Assembly (NCBI RefSeq): GCF_048128805.1 | Contig: NC_136017.1 | Location: 8,757,807-8,821,806 of the forward strand | Length of the DNA stretch: 64,000 nucleotides | Direction of reading: 5' to 3' | Source: Centroberyx gerrardi | Lineage: Eukaryota; Chordata; Actinopteri; Beryciformes; Berycidae | Part shown: positions 25,601 to 39,711 of the stretch, one piece after another | Position numbering within the stretch: the stretch's first letter is position 1 | Layout of the letters: each line of letters starts with the position of its first letter | Notes under the pieces: generated by a model | What the model was told of the DNA's origin: nothing | Database searches by the model: none | The model's input: only the letters and a program-made list of their open reading frames with translations | Translations under genes and position numbers: made by a program

Positions 25601-27510
25601 ATGTCTGGACATTTGTGGGTTCAGCTGGCTCAAGATGTGTTTATTTATGGAGTGTAGAAACTGATAAAGTAACATCTGCTGTATAATGTAATAACTGTAA
25701 TAAAAACATTGCTCTAAATGGGTTGAATATGTAATAACACCTGTTAATGTCATAAATTCACAGTTAATGTAATAATATGACATTTTTACATTAACCAGTA
25801 GTAAATAAGCAACGGTTAATGTAATAATGTGATGTTTTACATTAACAAGTTTAATATTTTTGACCCTTTTAGTGATGTTTTTATAACATTTTGATAAGTT
25901 ATTACATTATCTGGCAGATGTTACATTGTCAATTGCTACATGAAACACTAGAGGGCTTTTCCCAGCTGGTCCCACTCAAAACACTGTAACTCCCTTCTGC
26001 CTCTCTGGAATTAAAATGAAAGGGTTACAAACATCTTGTCCCACAGGATCTGAAAAGTGGACGGACTTCACTTCACATGGCTTCTGAGGAGGCAAACGTG
26101 GAGCTGTTTCATCTTTTCCTCGAGCAGCCATCTTCGCTGTCCATTGTAAATGTCAAGGTTAGTGGTGGTAGTTTACTGCATGATATTCTAACATTACTCC
26201 AATGCTTTTCCATCACCTTGAAGCACACCTGCCCCCACCAACCCGATTAACCTGCACAAGATGAAAATGGCAGCGCAGCTTCAAACACTTCAACCTCATA
26301 GTGTGCCAGGTTCAGAAAGAAAAAAACAGTACTTGCTAATTCTCTCCAGTCTCTACTTGTCTATTTAAGCAGAACAAATTAGAGACTGAAGAGTGAATTA
26401 GCAAGTGCTGTTTTTCCTTGTTATAAAGCAAATTAAATTGGCATGTGAGCTTACATCGATTTAACCTGTTTTCCCTCAGTCTTGTCACATTAACTATCTG
26501 CTTTGTGTCAACTGATGCAACAGTTTGAGGTATTAACTCCTCTCAATGTGAGAATAAAAGGACTATTCTGTCACTCATTAAATGTTTATTTTATAGATGC
26601 TGTCTCAAGTTATATGAGTATGTACCATTTACCAACATTGAAAGAACACTAACAGTTGCTACAGACTTGTGTTAAAAGAAATAAACAATTTGTCTATATA
26701 TTTTCCAGACATTCAATGGAAACACAGCTCTGCACATTGTCAGTTCTTTGCAAAACCACAAAGCTCAAGTGGATGCAGTGAGGCTGCTGATGAGACGAGG
26801 AGCGGACCCCGGTGCCAGAAACATTGAAAATGAGCTGCCTGCTCAGCTGGTGCCTGTAGGACCCATTGGAGAAAAGGTACAGTGTGTCGAATGATCACCA
26901 AACCATCCAAACCACCTGTACACTTTTCACTAAGATGATGCCATGTACAAATGTAACGCATTTGAAAAAAAATATAAGGCACTAAAATCGGTCACACAAC
27001 CAGTAATTGCAGTATGTTGTCTCCAGTTCACACACTGTTGCCAAAATACTGACTTTATGTTTTGATTAATTGGATTGAAGACCTTTTTTCACTTTCAAGC
27101 TTTAGAGCTTTTGATACAACGCTAACAAACAACATTTTGGTTTGCTTAAAGGGAATGTCAATATAAAAACTGTATCCCCATGTGACAAGTGCCTGGTGAA
27201 GCAAAAGTAACATGAACATTTAAAATGTGTCAGTATCCTTTTAACATAGAAACATCTCTATTTGAGTTTAATATCCTGAGCTGAATTGCTTAAATTAAGT
27301 AAAACCTATATTTTAAATAATCAACAAAATTGACTAAGAGTGGGGGAATGTTTACTAAAATTACATATGACACTGAGAGGTCTTTATGCTTTTTGAAAGA
27401 CAAACTGGTTGAATATGCATTGACTGGTTTAGCATGAATGACTGACGGTGTGTGTTGTGTGTTTCTCACAGGTGCGGCAGATCCTGAAAGGGAAAGATGT
27501 TCACACTTAA
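19608..27510 (+). CDS. nfkbiz: IkB-zeta-like nuclear ankyrin-repeat protein, 10 exons, shortened N terminus
   Basis: Exons: 19608-19686, 20806-20903, 21612-21928, 22278-22383, 22502-22648, 24709-24772, 25230-25399, 26047-26157, 26709-26876, 27472-27510. All junctions are GT-AG and phase-consistent, giving 432 codons. Residues about 160-420 form six or seven ankyrin repeats, with hallmark strings LHIAVAQGKRAL, VQDLLAHGAQVN, GLTPLHAAV, SGRTSLHMA, NGNTALHI and LLMRRGADP. The C terminus QILKGK matches the ILKGK of mammalian IkB-zeta. Exon 2 carries RKNTVKELI (40-48), like the OCA-type motif shared by IkB-zeta and POU2AF1. Family role: nuclear binding of NF-kB p50/p52 and secondary control of inflammatory genes. 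The N-terminal half is far shorter than in human (718 residues), so the transactivation region is mostly absent. ATG 19608 is the first in-frame start, with A at -3. It could be a paralog rather than the main nfkbiz. Confidence 0.9.
19993..20661. mobile_element. 669-bp inverted-repeat element in nfkbiz-like intron 1
   Basis: The left end GGGGAGAAAGGGGTAA and right end TTACCCCGTTCTCCCC are inverted with one mismatch, and both ends are bordered by TA, a plausible TA target duplication. Inside there are further TACCCCAG-type motifs but no transposase frame. It makes up more than half of the 1,119-bp intron 1. Confidence 0.78.
22958..23040 (+). mobile_element. tRNA-derived SINE head (A and B boxes)
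   Basis: TAGCTCAGCAGG at 22,963-22,974 fits an RNA polymerase III A box and GGTTCAATACC at 23,019-23,029 fits a B box, about 45 bases apart. There is no proper tRNA acceptor stem, so this is a SINE rather than a tRNA gene. Imperfect repeats of CC(T/G)A-AGGC(A/C)GATCCA type follow to about 23,250. It lies in intron 5 of the nfkbiz-like gene. Confidence 0.6.
25680..25935. repeat. Cluster of TTAATGTAATAA / TTACATTAA inverted motifs
   Basis: The AT-rich segment repeats TTAATGTAATAA and its reverse form TTACATTAA several times in both orientations. This suggests a decayed MITE or nested copies of one. It occupies intron 7 of the nfkbiz-like gene. Confidence 0.6.
26322..26415. repeat. 94-base hairpin with 33-35-base arms (intron 8)
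   Basis: The arm 26,322-26,354 (AAAAACAGTACTTGCTAATTC then CAGTCTCT) pairs with 26,381-26,415 across a 26-base loop, with one mismatch and a small bulge region. Size and shape resemble a miRNA precursor, but a fold-back MITE is equally possible from sequence alone. Confidence 0.75.
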
Positions 27511-28160
27511 CTCAAGCTCAGAAACACTGTCAGTCAGACAGTCCGATCTATGAAGATATTTGCCAAATTATATTAAGGCAGATGCTAGTTGTTTCAATGA
27601 AACATGTTTAACTGTTCACTGCAATGTAGTGCTCAGAAAAAAAGTGAAGCTTTCATTTCTATTTTGTGTTTTGACTCTTTTACGCATGTATGTTTGTATT
27701 TTAGACATTTAGCTGACACTTTTAGATTAGTTTACAATGAGTTAGCAGGTTAAGTGTTAAGCCAATCTCCTGAATCTACATTCAATCATGTGAACAATCA
27801 AGGGTTCTGAAGTTATATTTGATCGAAAACTCCTTGTTAAATCATGTGAAGAGATGTAAAAGTTATGAAATACTTACCTTTTTCGTTAATTTTTTAAATC
27901 TGTTAATTTTTGTTAGATTGCATTAGCAGTTATGAAAACATTATGCAATATTGAGCTGTTAACATACTGTAGGTCTTTCTAAAATCACTCCATTTTAATA
28001 ATGTCTGTAAAGTTATGTCTATATAATAGAAACTGGTTTGAAAAAAATAATGTGCTGGCAAATGATCTGTATATTTAGTTGCATTTTTCAACAAACAAAG
28101 TTTAACTGTGCATTGAAGGCAATTGTGAAGGCGATTGTGATTGTGAAAATAAAATAAAAA
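27511..28160 (+). other. nfkbiz: nfkbiz-like 3' UTR with polyadenylation signal
   Basis: About 640 bases after the TAA stop, ending at AATAAAATAAAA (signal at 28,148-28,153). Around 27,710 there is a piece of the fish repeat ATTTAGCTGACACTTTTA. Mammalian NFKBIZ UTRs carry regulatory stem-loops; I did not identify them here. Confidence 0.6.
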
Positions 28161-29700
28161 AATAGTTGAATTTGAATTAAATGGTCTGTTTTCTAGAATT
28201 TTCAAGCATATAGAATGGACTGTGGTTCAGTGATTGGCCAGATTACATCCATCCTCCTCTTGCTGTCCTCACCATCACTGGTCCCCAATGTAACTGTTCA
28301 ATAGTTTCTAGGGGAGGATGTATTTTTGTACACTGTATCATTAATTAAACCCAGGGGATTTGGGGCTTGCAATGACTAAGTTTCTACTGCAGTCTCAAAT
28401 GTTTCCTTTACTTGGATCACTCTGACAAAATCTACAAAGATGGTCCAGGAACATTTGGAAGGTCACATTTGTTGATGTAAACACAGCCGACCAGGCCTTG
28501 TCTGTGGTTAAGAATAACACCAAACAGAGTAAATGATTTTGAATGGGTAGGTTATGGGAGCTCCATACATTACAATATAAGCTCCATTCTCATCAGTATA
28601 AAACTTTTAAGGAGTAGAGGTCACATGATCAGCATTGCACTTCAAAGAAAATTACTGATCTTTTCTGATTTTTGTCAAGCCAAGATAAAATCAGAAATCA
28701 CTGGAAAAGTGTTTCTACATTTTCTTTGAGTAATGAAGTTATCAGGATCCATATTTCATCTTCCAATAGGAGTGCTTCTCTGACCCTTGTTTGCGTCTTT
28801 AGTTGTCTGCCACACAGGATGAAGCAATCAGATTAGAGGCTGTGGTGCAAATGAAACCAAAGAGAAGGCAAATTAGATCATGGTGTCTCAGGTGACAGAT
28901 AATCCAGAGAACCACCTGCTCCACAAATCAAGTGTTAAGCTTGATGCTGAGAAGCAATGAAATGACTGGGAGTAGACAGGTTTAGAGGTGCAACACCCCT
29001 GTGAGATTTAGCCATGATTAATAACCAATTAAAAAAAACAATACATCACTTTGAATATCTGAAGCAGTGGGTCTCTAAATGTTTCAAGCAGGATTACATA
29101 GTTGGACAGACAATTTAAAAATGCACCATGAAAAGCCATCTGATATTTTTGTAATACTGGTCAATTATGACTGATTGCCACTCCAGCCTAATATTCAAGT
29201 TTAGTTTAGGATTCATTTCCAACACATCAATATATATATTTTCTTACAGTTTGCTTTCATTTATCCCTTGTCTGTGTGTTCCCAATCCTGCTCTGGTATG
29301 TCTAGACTGTGGTATATCTGAGATAATGGGATACATACAGAGGTCAGGCTAAGACGGACAAACTTCCCTGTGGGATCATGACAGATCTAAATATTTGTAA
29401 TTATTGTTAGCCTGGCATGATGTTAGCCATGTCAACTTCAACATACTTAACTGTCAAGAAGGTAGGAAATAGTAAGAACTGATAACCTTCTCATATGCTA
29501 AGCGACATACAGACTGGTAGAAACGTTGGCCAGTTAGCAGTACTCGGATCCAAGTACTTGGATGACTTGTTTGAATTTATTATTGTGCATTTTGAAAAAG
29601 GACAGAAGAATTCATGTACAGAATGACGGCAGCAGTCACAGTAGTCCAGGGACTGACCATAGAATATTTGACACCAAGATCATCATTGTCAAGCCTTATA
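28161..29700. other. Intergenic DNA between convergent genes
   Basis: No supported gene. The nfkbiz-like gene ends on the plus strand and jagn1 ends on the minus strand, so this gap holds only 3' ends and low-complexity sequence. Confidence 0.55.
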
Positions 29701-29734
29701 AATATAGAGAATGATGACCTTAGCACAACAATGC

Positions 29735-29740
29735 TTTATT
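29735..29740 (-). other. jagn1: Candidate jagn1 polyadenylation signal
   Basis: TTTATT on the plus strand reads AATAAA on the minus strand, about 195 bases after the jagn1 stop. A second candidate lies near 29,575. Confidence 0.45.
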
Positions 29741-29932
29741 TTTGTTTGCCTCTCTTCAAGGCCTTGTGTGGCTCCATCAGTCAGGCATTAATTATGTTGT
29801 CTTCTTCTCCTGCGACAACAGTTCAGGGACTGTTTCCCAATAAAACACCTTAGCTCTAAGATCCTCTTTGTCCACACAGGCCGACAAACAAATACAGCTG
29901 ATCTTAGCACTAAGCACGCTTTAGAAACAAGC

Positions 29933-32012
29933 TCATTTCTTCTTCTTCTCCTGCGTGCTGGTGAACCACTGGTCCAGCAGCTTCTTGCTGTAGTAGATCT
30001 GCCAGCCGTGCACCTGCACAGCGATGACGATCACCAGGTACATGACGGACACGGCCGAGAAGCCGAAGATGAAGCGGTAGGCCTTGCCGTGCCGGTAGAG
30101 CTGCTGCGCCACGGGGAACATCTCCATGCTGCCGTAGATGAGCGGAGCCACGCAGAAGAGCCCGGAGCTGATCATGGAGATGACCAGGTAGCTGATGTTG
30201 TTGCGCGGCAGGGCCATGAAGCCGAAGATGGAGGGAATGATGCTGAGGAGGTAAGGGTACTCCCACTGGTACGGTGAGGCCACCACCCTGTGGGACACCA
30301 GGCTCAGCTGACTCACCGTCACCTGAGACAGGACAGACAGTTTAGACCATTACTACCAGCCCTGCTGTTATTACAGTTGAAGGATCAGATCAGTGTTTTT
30401 CTCACGGTGCAGCCGAGGGCATCACGAGCCAAATTCAGGTCCGGCAGTCAGGCAGTCAGGTAACGCTTAGTGAGATGTTGCATCACCACGCTGATGACGC
30501 TGACGCGACCTGTGTGTGCAGTCGACGTCATCAGCGTGGTAAGAGTAGCTATAGCTTCTGGCTCCAAAAAGCTGTGTTTTGTGAAAGCGGAGGACTTTAT
30601 TGGAACTTTTATGGTGGCGTGTACATGATACTAAGCCCAAGGACACTCAATGTAAGTTTGGGCCACCAAGGACACGGGGCTTTTGACGTTTAAAAGGCGC
30701 ATCAACCAGTGAGTATCTGAGTGCCCAGTTGCATGAAAAACCTTAGTCAAACGTTTGTCCCTCTAGGCAAATAATTCCCTGAGGCCAGGGGTTTCTTTAG
30801 GAGCGTTGCATGAAATGATCTCCTCAGCTAAGGGCTTGTATTTAGTATTTTACAGTAGTTTCAGCTGTAACAACGCAGTTGAGTCTCTCGTTACCGTGGC
30901 AACCGCTCTGCGCGATCTGCAGAAGGCGGAAGGCGTCGCTAAATGAAGTTCTCGTTAACGGTGAGTTGGATAAAGATCTCTGGGATGCTAGTAATGACAT
31001 AGCCATCTAGCGTCCCTTTGGGGCTAACCGAGCCCCACTTTCTGCTGTTAATTTACATACATCCACGTCTTTTGTTGCCCTATAAATTTGACGTTAGGTA
31101 ACACTGTTACCTGTGGTATCTAACTGACATTAGTGGAATTATTTAACTGATATCCGTGTCTTGATGCTTCAGTGCACTGAATTGAACACGCGCCGTGGGT
31201 CTGTACAGAATCTGTGCTTGTTTTTTCTGAGAAACTATTTCCTTGCCTTGTGACCTTTTCATGTCTATTTAATGCCTTATTTTTCCTTGCCATCATCACT
31301 CACGTTATTACTTGAATGCCTGTGCCACTTCTTGCCCTAATGTCACAACCACAAGTGAGTTTCAAATCTATTTGACACTGAACACGTAAATGGTGCAGAT
31401 TTGGGTAGAGGGCTCCCTCTAGTGCCATCAATGTAAAGTTTTTTTGTTTTTGCCTGTAAAGTACAAGATTGCTTTTCTGCAAATGAGTGCAAAGTGACAT
31501 CTGAGTAGGCTGCATTCACACAGCGCATAATTTGCATAATTTACTTAATTAAATCATTCAAAAAACACTCTTTTCAAAAACTAGAAATGGTTTGCCATTA
31601 CCTGAGCTGCCATCAGCACCCAGATCAGCACATGGACAATGTTGAGTTTGCGGATTTCAGACTTCAAGGCAACGCTGTGCAAAATGACATACAGAGGTGA
31701 ACAATGAGGGGGAAAGTTAAGCATGGAGCCTTCAGTTGCCATACTGTTAAATTTCACTTGTTTATGGTATTCTATGCATTTTATTCAGTGATTGTCATTA
31801 AGAGGGAGGTCAGGTGGTGGGGATCTCTGGATCTGCTGTCCCCCAAAAATCTGGGGCCCCAACCACTTCACCATTTTCCTCTGAGGACTATTACTTATTC
31901 AGTTTAGTGGTAAAAGAATAAACCTCATCTGGTAGTGTTTGGCGACCCTCTCGCGGTGCTGAAAGTCACTTCCATCCGTGCCTGATGCTCTGGGACCTTC
32001 TCGCGACGCCAT
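29933..32012 (-). CDS. jagn1: Jagunal homolog 1, ER membrane protein, 3 coding exons, complete
   Basis: Coding exons in transcript order: 32012-31924, 31674-31602, 30322-29933; phases agree and the product is 183 residues, the same as human JAGN1. The N terminus [20 protein letters not shown] and the strings [10 protein letters not shown] (72-81), PRNNISYLV (93-101), [11 protein letters not shown] (114-124) and [17 protein letters not shown] (167-183) are near-identical to the family. Four hydrophobic segments are visible at about 40-58, 77-92, 97-117 and 138-158. The C-terminal KKKK satisfies a KKXX ER-retrieval signal. Known family role: ER and early-secretory organisation, needed for neutrophil granule protein glycosylation and function in mammals. 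Intron 2 (30,323-31,601) contains unusual elements listed separately. Whether this is the a or b teleost copy cannot be told from the window. Confidence 0.97.
30485..30540. repeat. Perfect 15-bp inverted repeat with CRE-like cores
   Basis: ACCACGCTGATGACG (30,485-30,499) and CGTCATCAGCGTGGT (30,526-30,540) are exact reverse complements separated by 26 bases. The arms contain TGACG/CGTCA half-sites, and GACGTCAT sits at the inner right edge. It could form a cruciform or RNA hairpin. It lies in jagn1 intron 2. Confidence 0.85.
30890..30960 (+). promoter_or_regulatory. X-box (RFX-type) motif and splice donor, possible cryptic promoter
   Basis: GTTACCGTGGCAAC at 30,890-30,903 fits the RFX X-box pattern GTNRCC-N2-RGYAAC exactly. 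A CpG-rich stretch follows, with an ATG at about 30,943 and a strong donor ACG|GTGAGT at about 30,959. No downstream plus-strand exon was found, so this may be a first exon of a non-coding transcript or an intronic enhancer. Confidence 0.4.
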
Positions 32013-33161
32013 GATGGAGGTCTGAAAACACAACATCCCAAACATGAAATAAAAGAGTTTCCTATCCAATTTCAGTCCAGCTAGGAGACTAGTTTTGAGT
32101 CTGAACTCTGGAGCTAGAGATAAATACTCAACAAGTTTTCCCTGGCTTTTTCAAAGGCTTAGGTGATCACTTGGAAAAAAAAAGATAGGCTTCACTTAAG
32201 TATGAGGGTTTGACAACTTCCATAAAAATCTTTAGGAGCAAACATAAATCTTTTGAACACATTTAGATTACTTATGCAGCAAAAGCACACTATAGGAAGT
32301 AATTCAGAAGCCTTATGAAAAGGTAATGTGACATTGAGAATTAAGGTATTGCACTTTCCTTGCATTTCCATCTCCCTTTCCCAAATACTCGATATCTATA
32401 TCACATATCTATCCCTTTTCTCATCACTCTGGCAGCCAGGAAGCAGTAAAAACAGTGTGCATGAATTTCAACATTACAAGTAAAAGTAAAGTCATGGACT
32501 AAGTTAACTAGTTTGCTAATTGGGATGACAGGAGAACAGTACCGTTTCAGGCTTAGTGTCCCAGGCTTTAGGTACCAGTAGAGACTAGGGAGGGAAGTAG
32601 TAACGTTACAGTTTGGAATTTACTCCAGTTATTTTGAATAACCTAATCCGTTGTCTGGCTAAATCGGAAACTATTTTCACTTCAAACAACTCAAGAGTCA
32701 AAGAAATCCTTTCAAACTGCTCTTAATTCTACGATACCCAATTTTCAGCAACATATGTTAATTTCCCCCACTCACACTGACCGCTGTACTTAACTACACA
32801 TTCAAATCAACTTAGCAATGAATGAGTAAGTTACAGTTCCAGTATTAGCTAACCTTGCTAAATTAGCTTAGGTAACGTTAGCTACTGGGACAGCCGACCG
32901 GATTTCAATTCTCCATGTTGAGTTTCATGTCAACTCGAATAACATATTCAGCCCAGGTGTATCAGCAAAAGCTTCAGCACTTCAGTTGCAGTAACTTATG
33001 TTAGTCTGTTATACGGTTTGCAAACGGCTTGTTAGCATCTGAGCTAACAAGCTAACCCTGGATAGCAGCTGGTTCAGACAGTGTAGTTTAAGATAACTTG
33101 TCAGCTAAATTTCGATAGCGCCCGGCAGTAAAACTTATAAGCGATTAATCACAGGACTTAC

Positions 33162-33295
33162 TTTTTATCCAGTGCTGTTCATAAACCGTATAATAAGCAG
33201 CTTAAAATGTTAATTAACAACGACAACGGTGCTGTCAGGCAGTGGACGAGTGTGGGACAGAGCGGAAGTATGACATCTCACATCATGATTGGTCA
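33162..33295 (-). promoter_or_regulatory. jagn1: Predicted jagn1 non-coding first exon and promoter
   Basis: On the minus strand AAAAA|GTAAGT at 33,162/33,161 is a strong donor, with TTATACGG about 30 bases before it. Further upstream are an ETS-like CGGAAGT (plus strand 33,263-33,269) and an inverted CCAAT box (ATTGG at 33,288-33,292). This arrangement suits a TATA-poor housekeeping promoter. The exon start is not defined. Confidence 0.5.
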
Positions 33296-33459
33296 GAAGA
33301 TGAAACTGAAGCTGAAGCGCCTCTGTCTTTGGGGGAAGGTTATATCACTTTTCCCTTGGCTTGAGTTAAGAATGGGCGCATTTGAATTTCCTATCTTGGG
33401 GTCACAACTGATGCTCACTTTTTGCAATGTACAGCAGAAATGCGCTACCTTCTCCCTCT

Positions 33460-33462
<3 letters not shown>

Positions 33463-33517
<55 letters not shown>
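33463..33517. repeat. (CT)n microsatellite upstream of jagn1
   Basis: A pure CT run followed by CTGCTCTCTGTCTC and then short CA repeats. It lies about 200 bases upstream of the predicted jagn1 promoter elements. Confidence 0.93.
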
Positions 33518-33518
<1 letters not shown>

Positions 33519-33599
33519 TCTCTGTCTCTCACATACACACGCACACACTTTCAAATTAATTCCTGTCTATTGCGCTGTTCATATATGCCACCTCAGACA

Positions 33600-35327
33600 T
33601 TTTTAATGGAATAATGTCTGTAGCATAGGCTACTGTATACTGCTTCATAGGCTCAGGCATAAAGATGATAATCAATGATTACAGAAGGGCAGGCCAATGT
33701 TTTCGGTTTATTGATTTGTCTTTATTAAAAAATAACCAATCAAGGCAACAAACAACAACACTCACACTTTTGATGCTTTGTTTCTCATTTGCTTATGCTT
33801 ATGCTGCAGCACTGTCCAAAGTAAAAAAAAAAAAAAAAAAGAAAGTGAAAAAAAACATTCTTTACATTTAAAGAATTTCATTCCAAAATTAGGCAAAACC
33901 CCAGAAACTCAAATATTGACAGATACTGGCATGAAGGCAAAACATTATTTTATCTTTAATTTTTGCCCACAAAATGTTTACATAGTATTTTGCATTTTGG
34001 AATGAAATCCCCCATTTACCGTTAAACACATAGTAGAACACAATTCCAAGTAATCAGTAGTCAAACAAATAAATTACAAAGAAGAATACTGACAATACCT
34101 TTGAAAGGATTTATTATTGCTTAGACTACAAAATATGAGTTTGAGGCAAATCATGATATATTTCAAATAGCCAAAAAAAAAAAAAAAGTTTAAGATAGTT
34201 CAACTGTCAAGTCTTAGGCAAAGTCTTAGCAGCTCAATTCTTTTCTTTTTCAATAGTGGGGCATTTGATGTGATATGGGAATTTAATTCAATTGTGAGCT
34301 TGAATAAAATGATAAAAATACATGCTCTTATTTTTTGTCAGATGAATATGTTACATTCCATTACATGAAATAGCTGCATTTTCAACATTCAGTAAGAAAA
34401 CAATGACTGCCCCTCACAATGTAACCTAAACAATTATTGCATCACTGTATGACAAGTTCAATCCCTCCTGAAAGCACAGAGAAAATGAAATATAAACCAA
34501 ATGTATATTGCTATAAATGTGAGTAAATGAATTGTACAATGAAAACCAATACTCTCTTATGTGGTCAAAATATATAACCATAATATAAACAGATGTTGTC
34601 CAGAAAAGTATTCTGCGCTGATATGATGATATGTGAATAAAAAAATGAATGCTTGACTTCTGCAATATAAAGCCTCATTATTCCAGACAATTTCCAGCTA
34701 TGAGTATTGATATACTGTGTGGATGGATATAATAATGAATGTATGATGTAACAGATATAATCCTCATTGCAAATGAACAGGAATGACAACAACTGAGATA
34801 CTTTGGCAGCTGCAATACAAAGAACTATTAACACCATATGTAACATGGCAGATTATATTTTTTAATTAAAAAAAACATTTCCTGTGAAAGTGATGGATCC
34901 TCATATGATCTCACAGTTTCTTCCAGATTCTCAGTATTTGTTTTTCCCCTCTACTCTCTACAATCCAGAACACAAACAACAGACTTTGCTTTCTACATAC
35001 CACAACCAACATAAATGGTTACTGATCTATATACATTTTCTATCCATTAACCCATATCTGTTTGTCACGCTCTTGTCAGCTCCTTGACTCCCTTCATTTC
35101 AGATGTGATGCATGTAATGCAAAGAAATATTCAACCAATTCAAGTGCATTATTACTATATAACTGATTACTCTGCCACCACCCATTTCAAGCCCATTCCA
35201 CTGGGCCTGCATAGTACCTTTGAGCCTGAAGTAGTTTTACCATCATAAAGTAATTTCTATGTTACTTGAGAAATTGACATATGGTGGATAATGTGTCATT
35301 ATTCTCTCCTTTGTTTAGATACACTTC
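33600..35327 (-). other. col8a1: Probable col8a1 3' UTR and spacer before jagn1
   Basis: AT-rich sequence after the col8a1 stop with several minus-strand AATAAA candidates (plus-strand TTTATT at 34,110-34,115, 33,721-33,726 and 33,707-33,712). A poly-A run is present at 33,823-33,840. A 15-bp perfect inverted repeat ATTTCATTCCAAAAT occurs at 33,875-33,889 and 33,994-34,008. No other gene is supported, and col8a1 and jagn1 are in tandem on the minus strand. Confidence 0.45.
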
Positions 35328-38698
<3,371 letters not shown>

Positions 38699-39517
38699 TT
38701 TCTGCTGTAGAGAAGAGAAGAAGTAATAAGAATGTAATACATCGTACATACATGCAGGTAGGTCTCATGGCAGCTCTAGCTTAGGAAATTTACAATTGAT
38801 ACCATTTTATTTTGCCTATTTCGTCCCCTCTCCTAAGGTGATGTTTCACTGTCATCCATGACCTTTAAGCTTTTTTGCCCAGTTTGCCCAGTTGAGCTTT
38901 TGATGATACATATTTGTTTATTATATACACAAATAGGAAGCCATTGAATTAAAACTTGTTGTTGACCTGCCGCTTTTTATTGCATGCCAACGTTGTCAAG
39001 ATTTCCTCCCCGATTTTACATAGACCACATTTGGACTCAAGATGTCAGTGAGTAAATACAAAGGAATAGATGTCTTGTGGGCTGTGGGATGTCTAGTTCC
39101 AGGGTACATCTTGATAAAGCCTCACAACATTATGAAGCATCATACTATTTACTTGTTTTCTATTACAGGACCAATCAGGACTACCAAGGCCTTACTGATT
39201 ATTTACTTCACAGAGTTTCCAAAAGACATTTCTGGGTTTCTTTTTGCATCTTGTTCCAGCAAGGATGACAGCTGGTTAGAGCTATGGGCCTGGATCTAGT
39301 GAAGGTTTGTGGTAGCGCCAATCAAATAGTGGGTGCAGATATCTTGTTTGTTGATCTCGTAACATTGGTCTAGTGCATTCATGGGTGTTCCAAGGCTGGA
39401 GCACATTTCAAAGAGAGGGAATTATGAAAACTGGCAGTGGGTGTGATTTATCGACGCTGGAGCATCGCTATTATTTGTTGACTGTACACGGTATTAATGA
39501 ACTGAGAAAAGCAGGTC

Positions 39518-39711
39518 TTAAAGGGGAAATACATATTTCTTACTAACCCTAACCCATAGCACAAAATGACCCTGATATATCTGTGAGGGGTTGATCAATA
39601 CCAATCACTCAATGATTACTTCACCCTGGTGCTGAGATTCCTGCCTTTCAAAACAATTGCAATTCCTACTAGTCGCCAGTAGAGGTCACAGATTACTTAA
39701 TTCTCCTTTAA
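39518..39711. mobile_element. TTAA-flanked MITE, copy 1
   Basis: The left end TTAAAGGGGAAATA and right end (reverse complement) TTAAAGGAGAATTA match at 12 of 14 bases, with TTAA at both borders. The interior contains GATATATCTGTGAGGGGTTG and TGATCAATACCAATCACTCA, shared with the copies at 41,490 and 52,256. Confidence 0.75.

Noticed and set aside
33207-33614. 135-codon plus-strand frame over the CT tract
   Set aside because: The frame is kept open by the CT repeat (LSLSLS) and overlaps the predicted jagn1 promoter; no family similarity.
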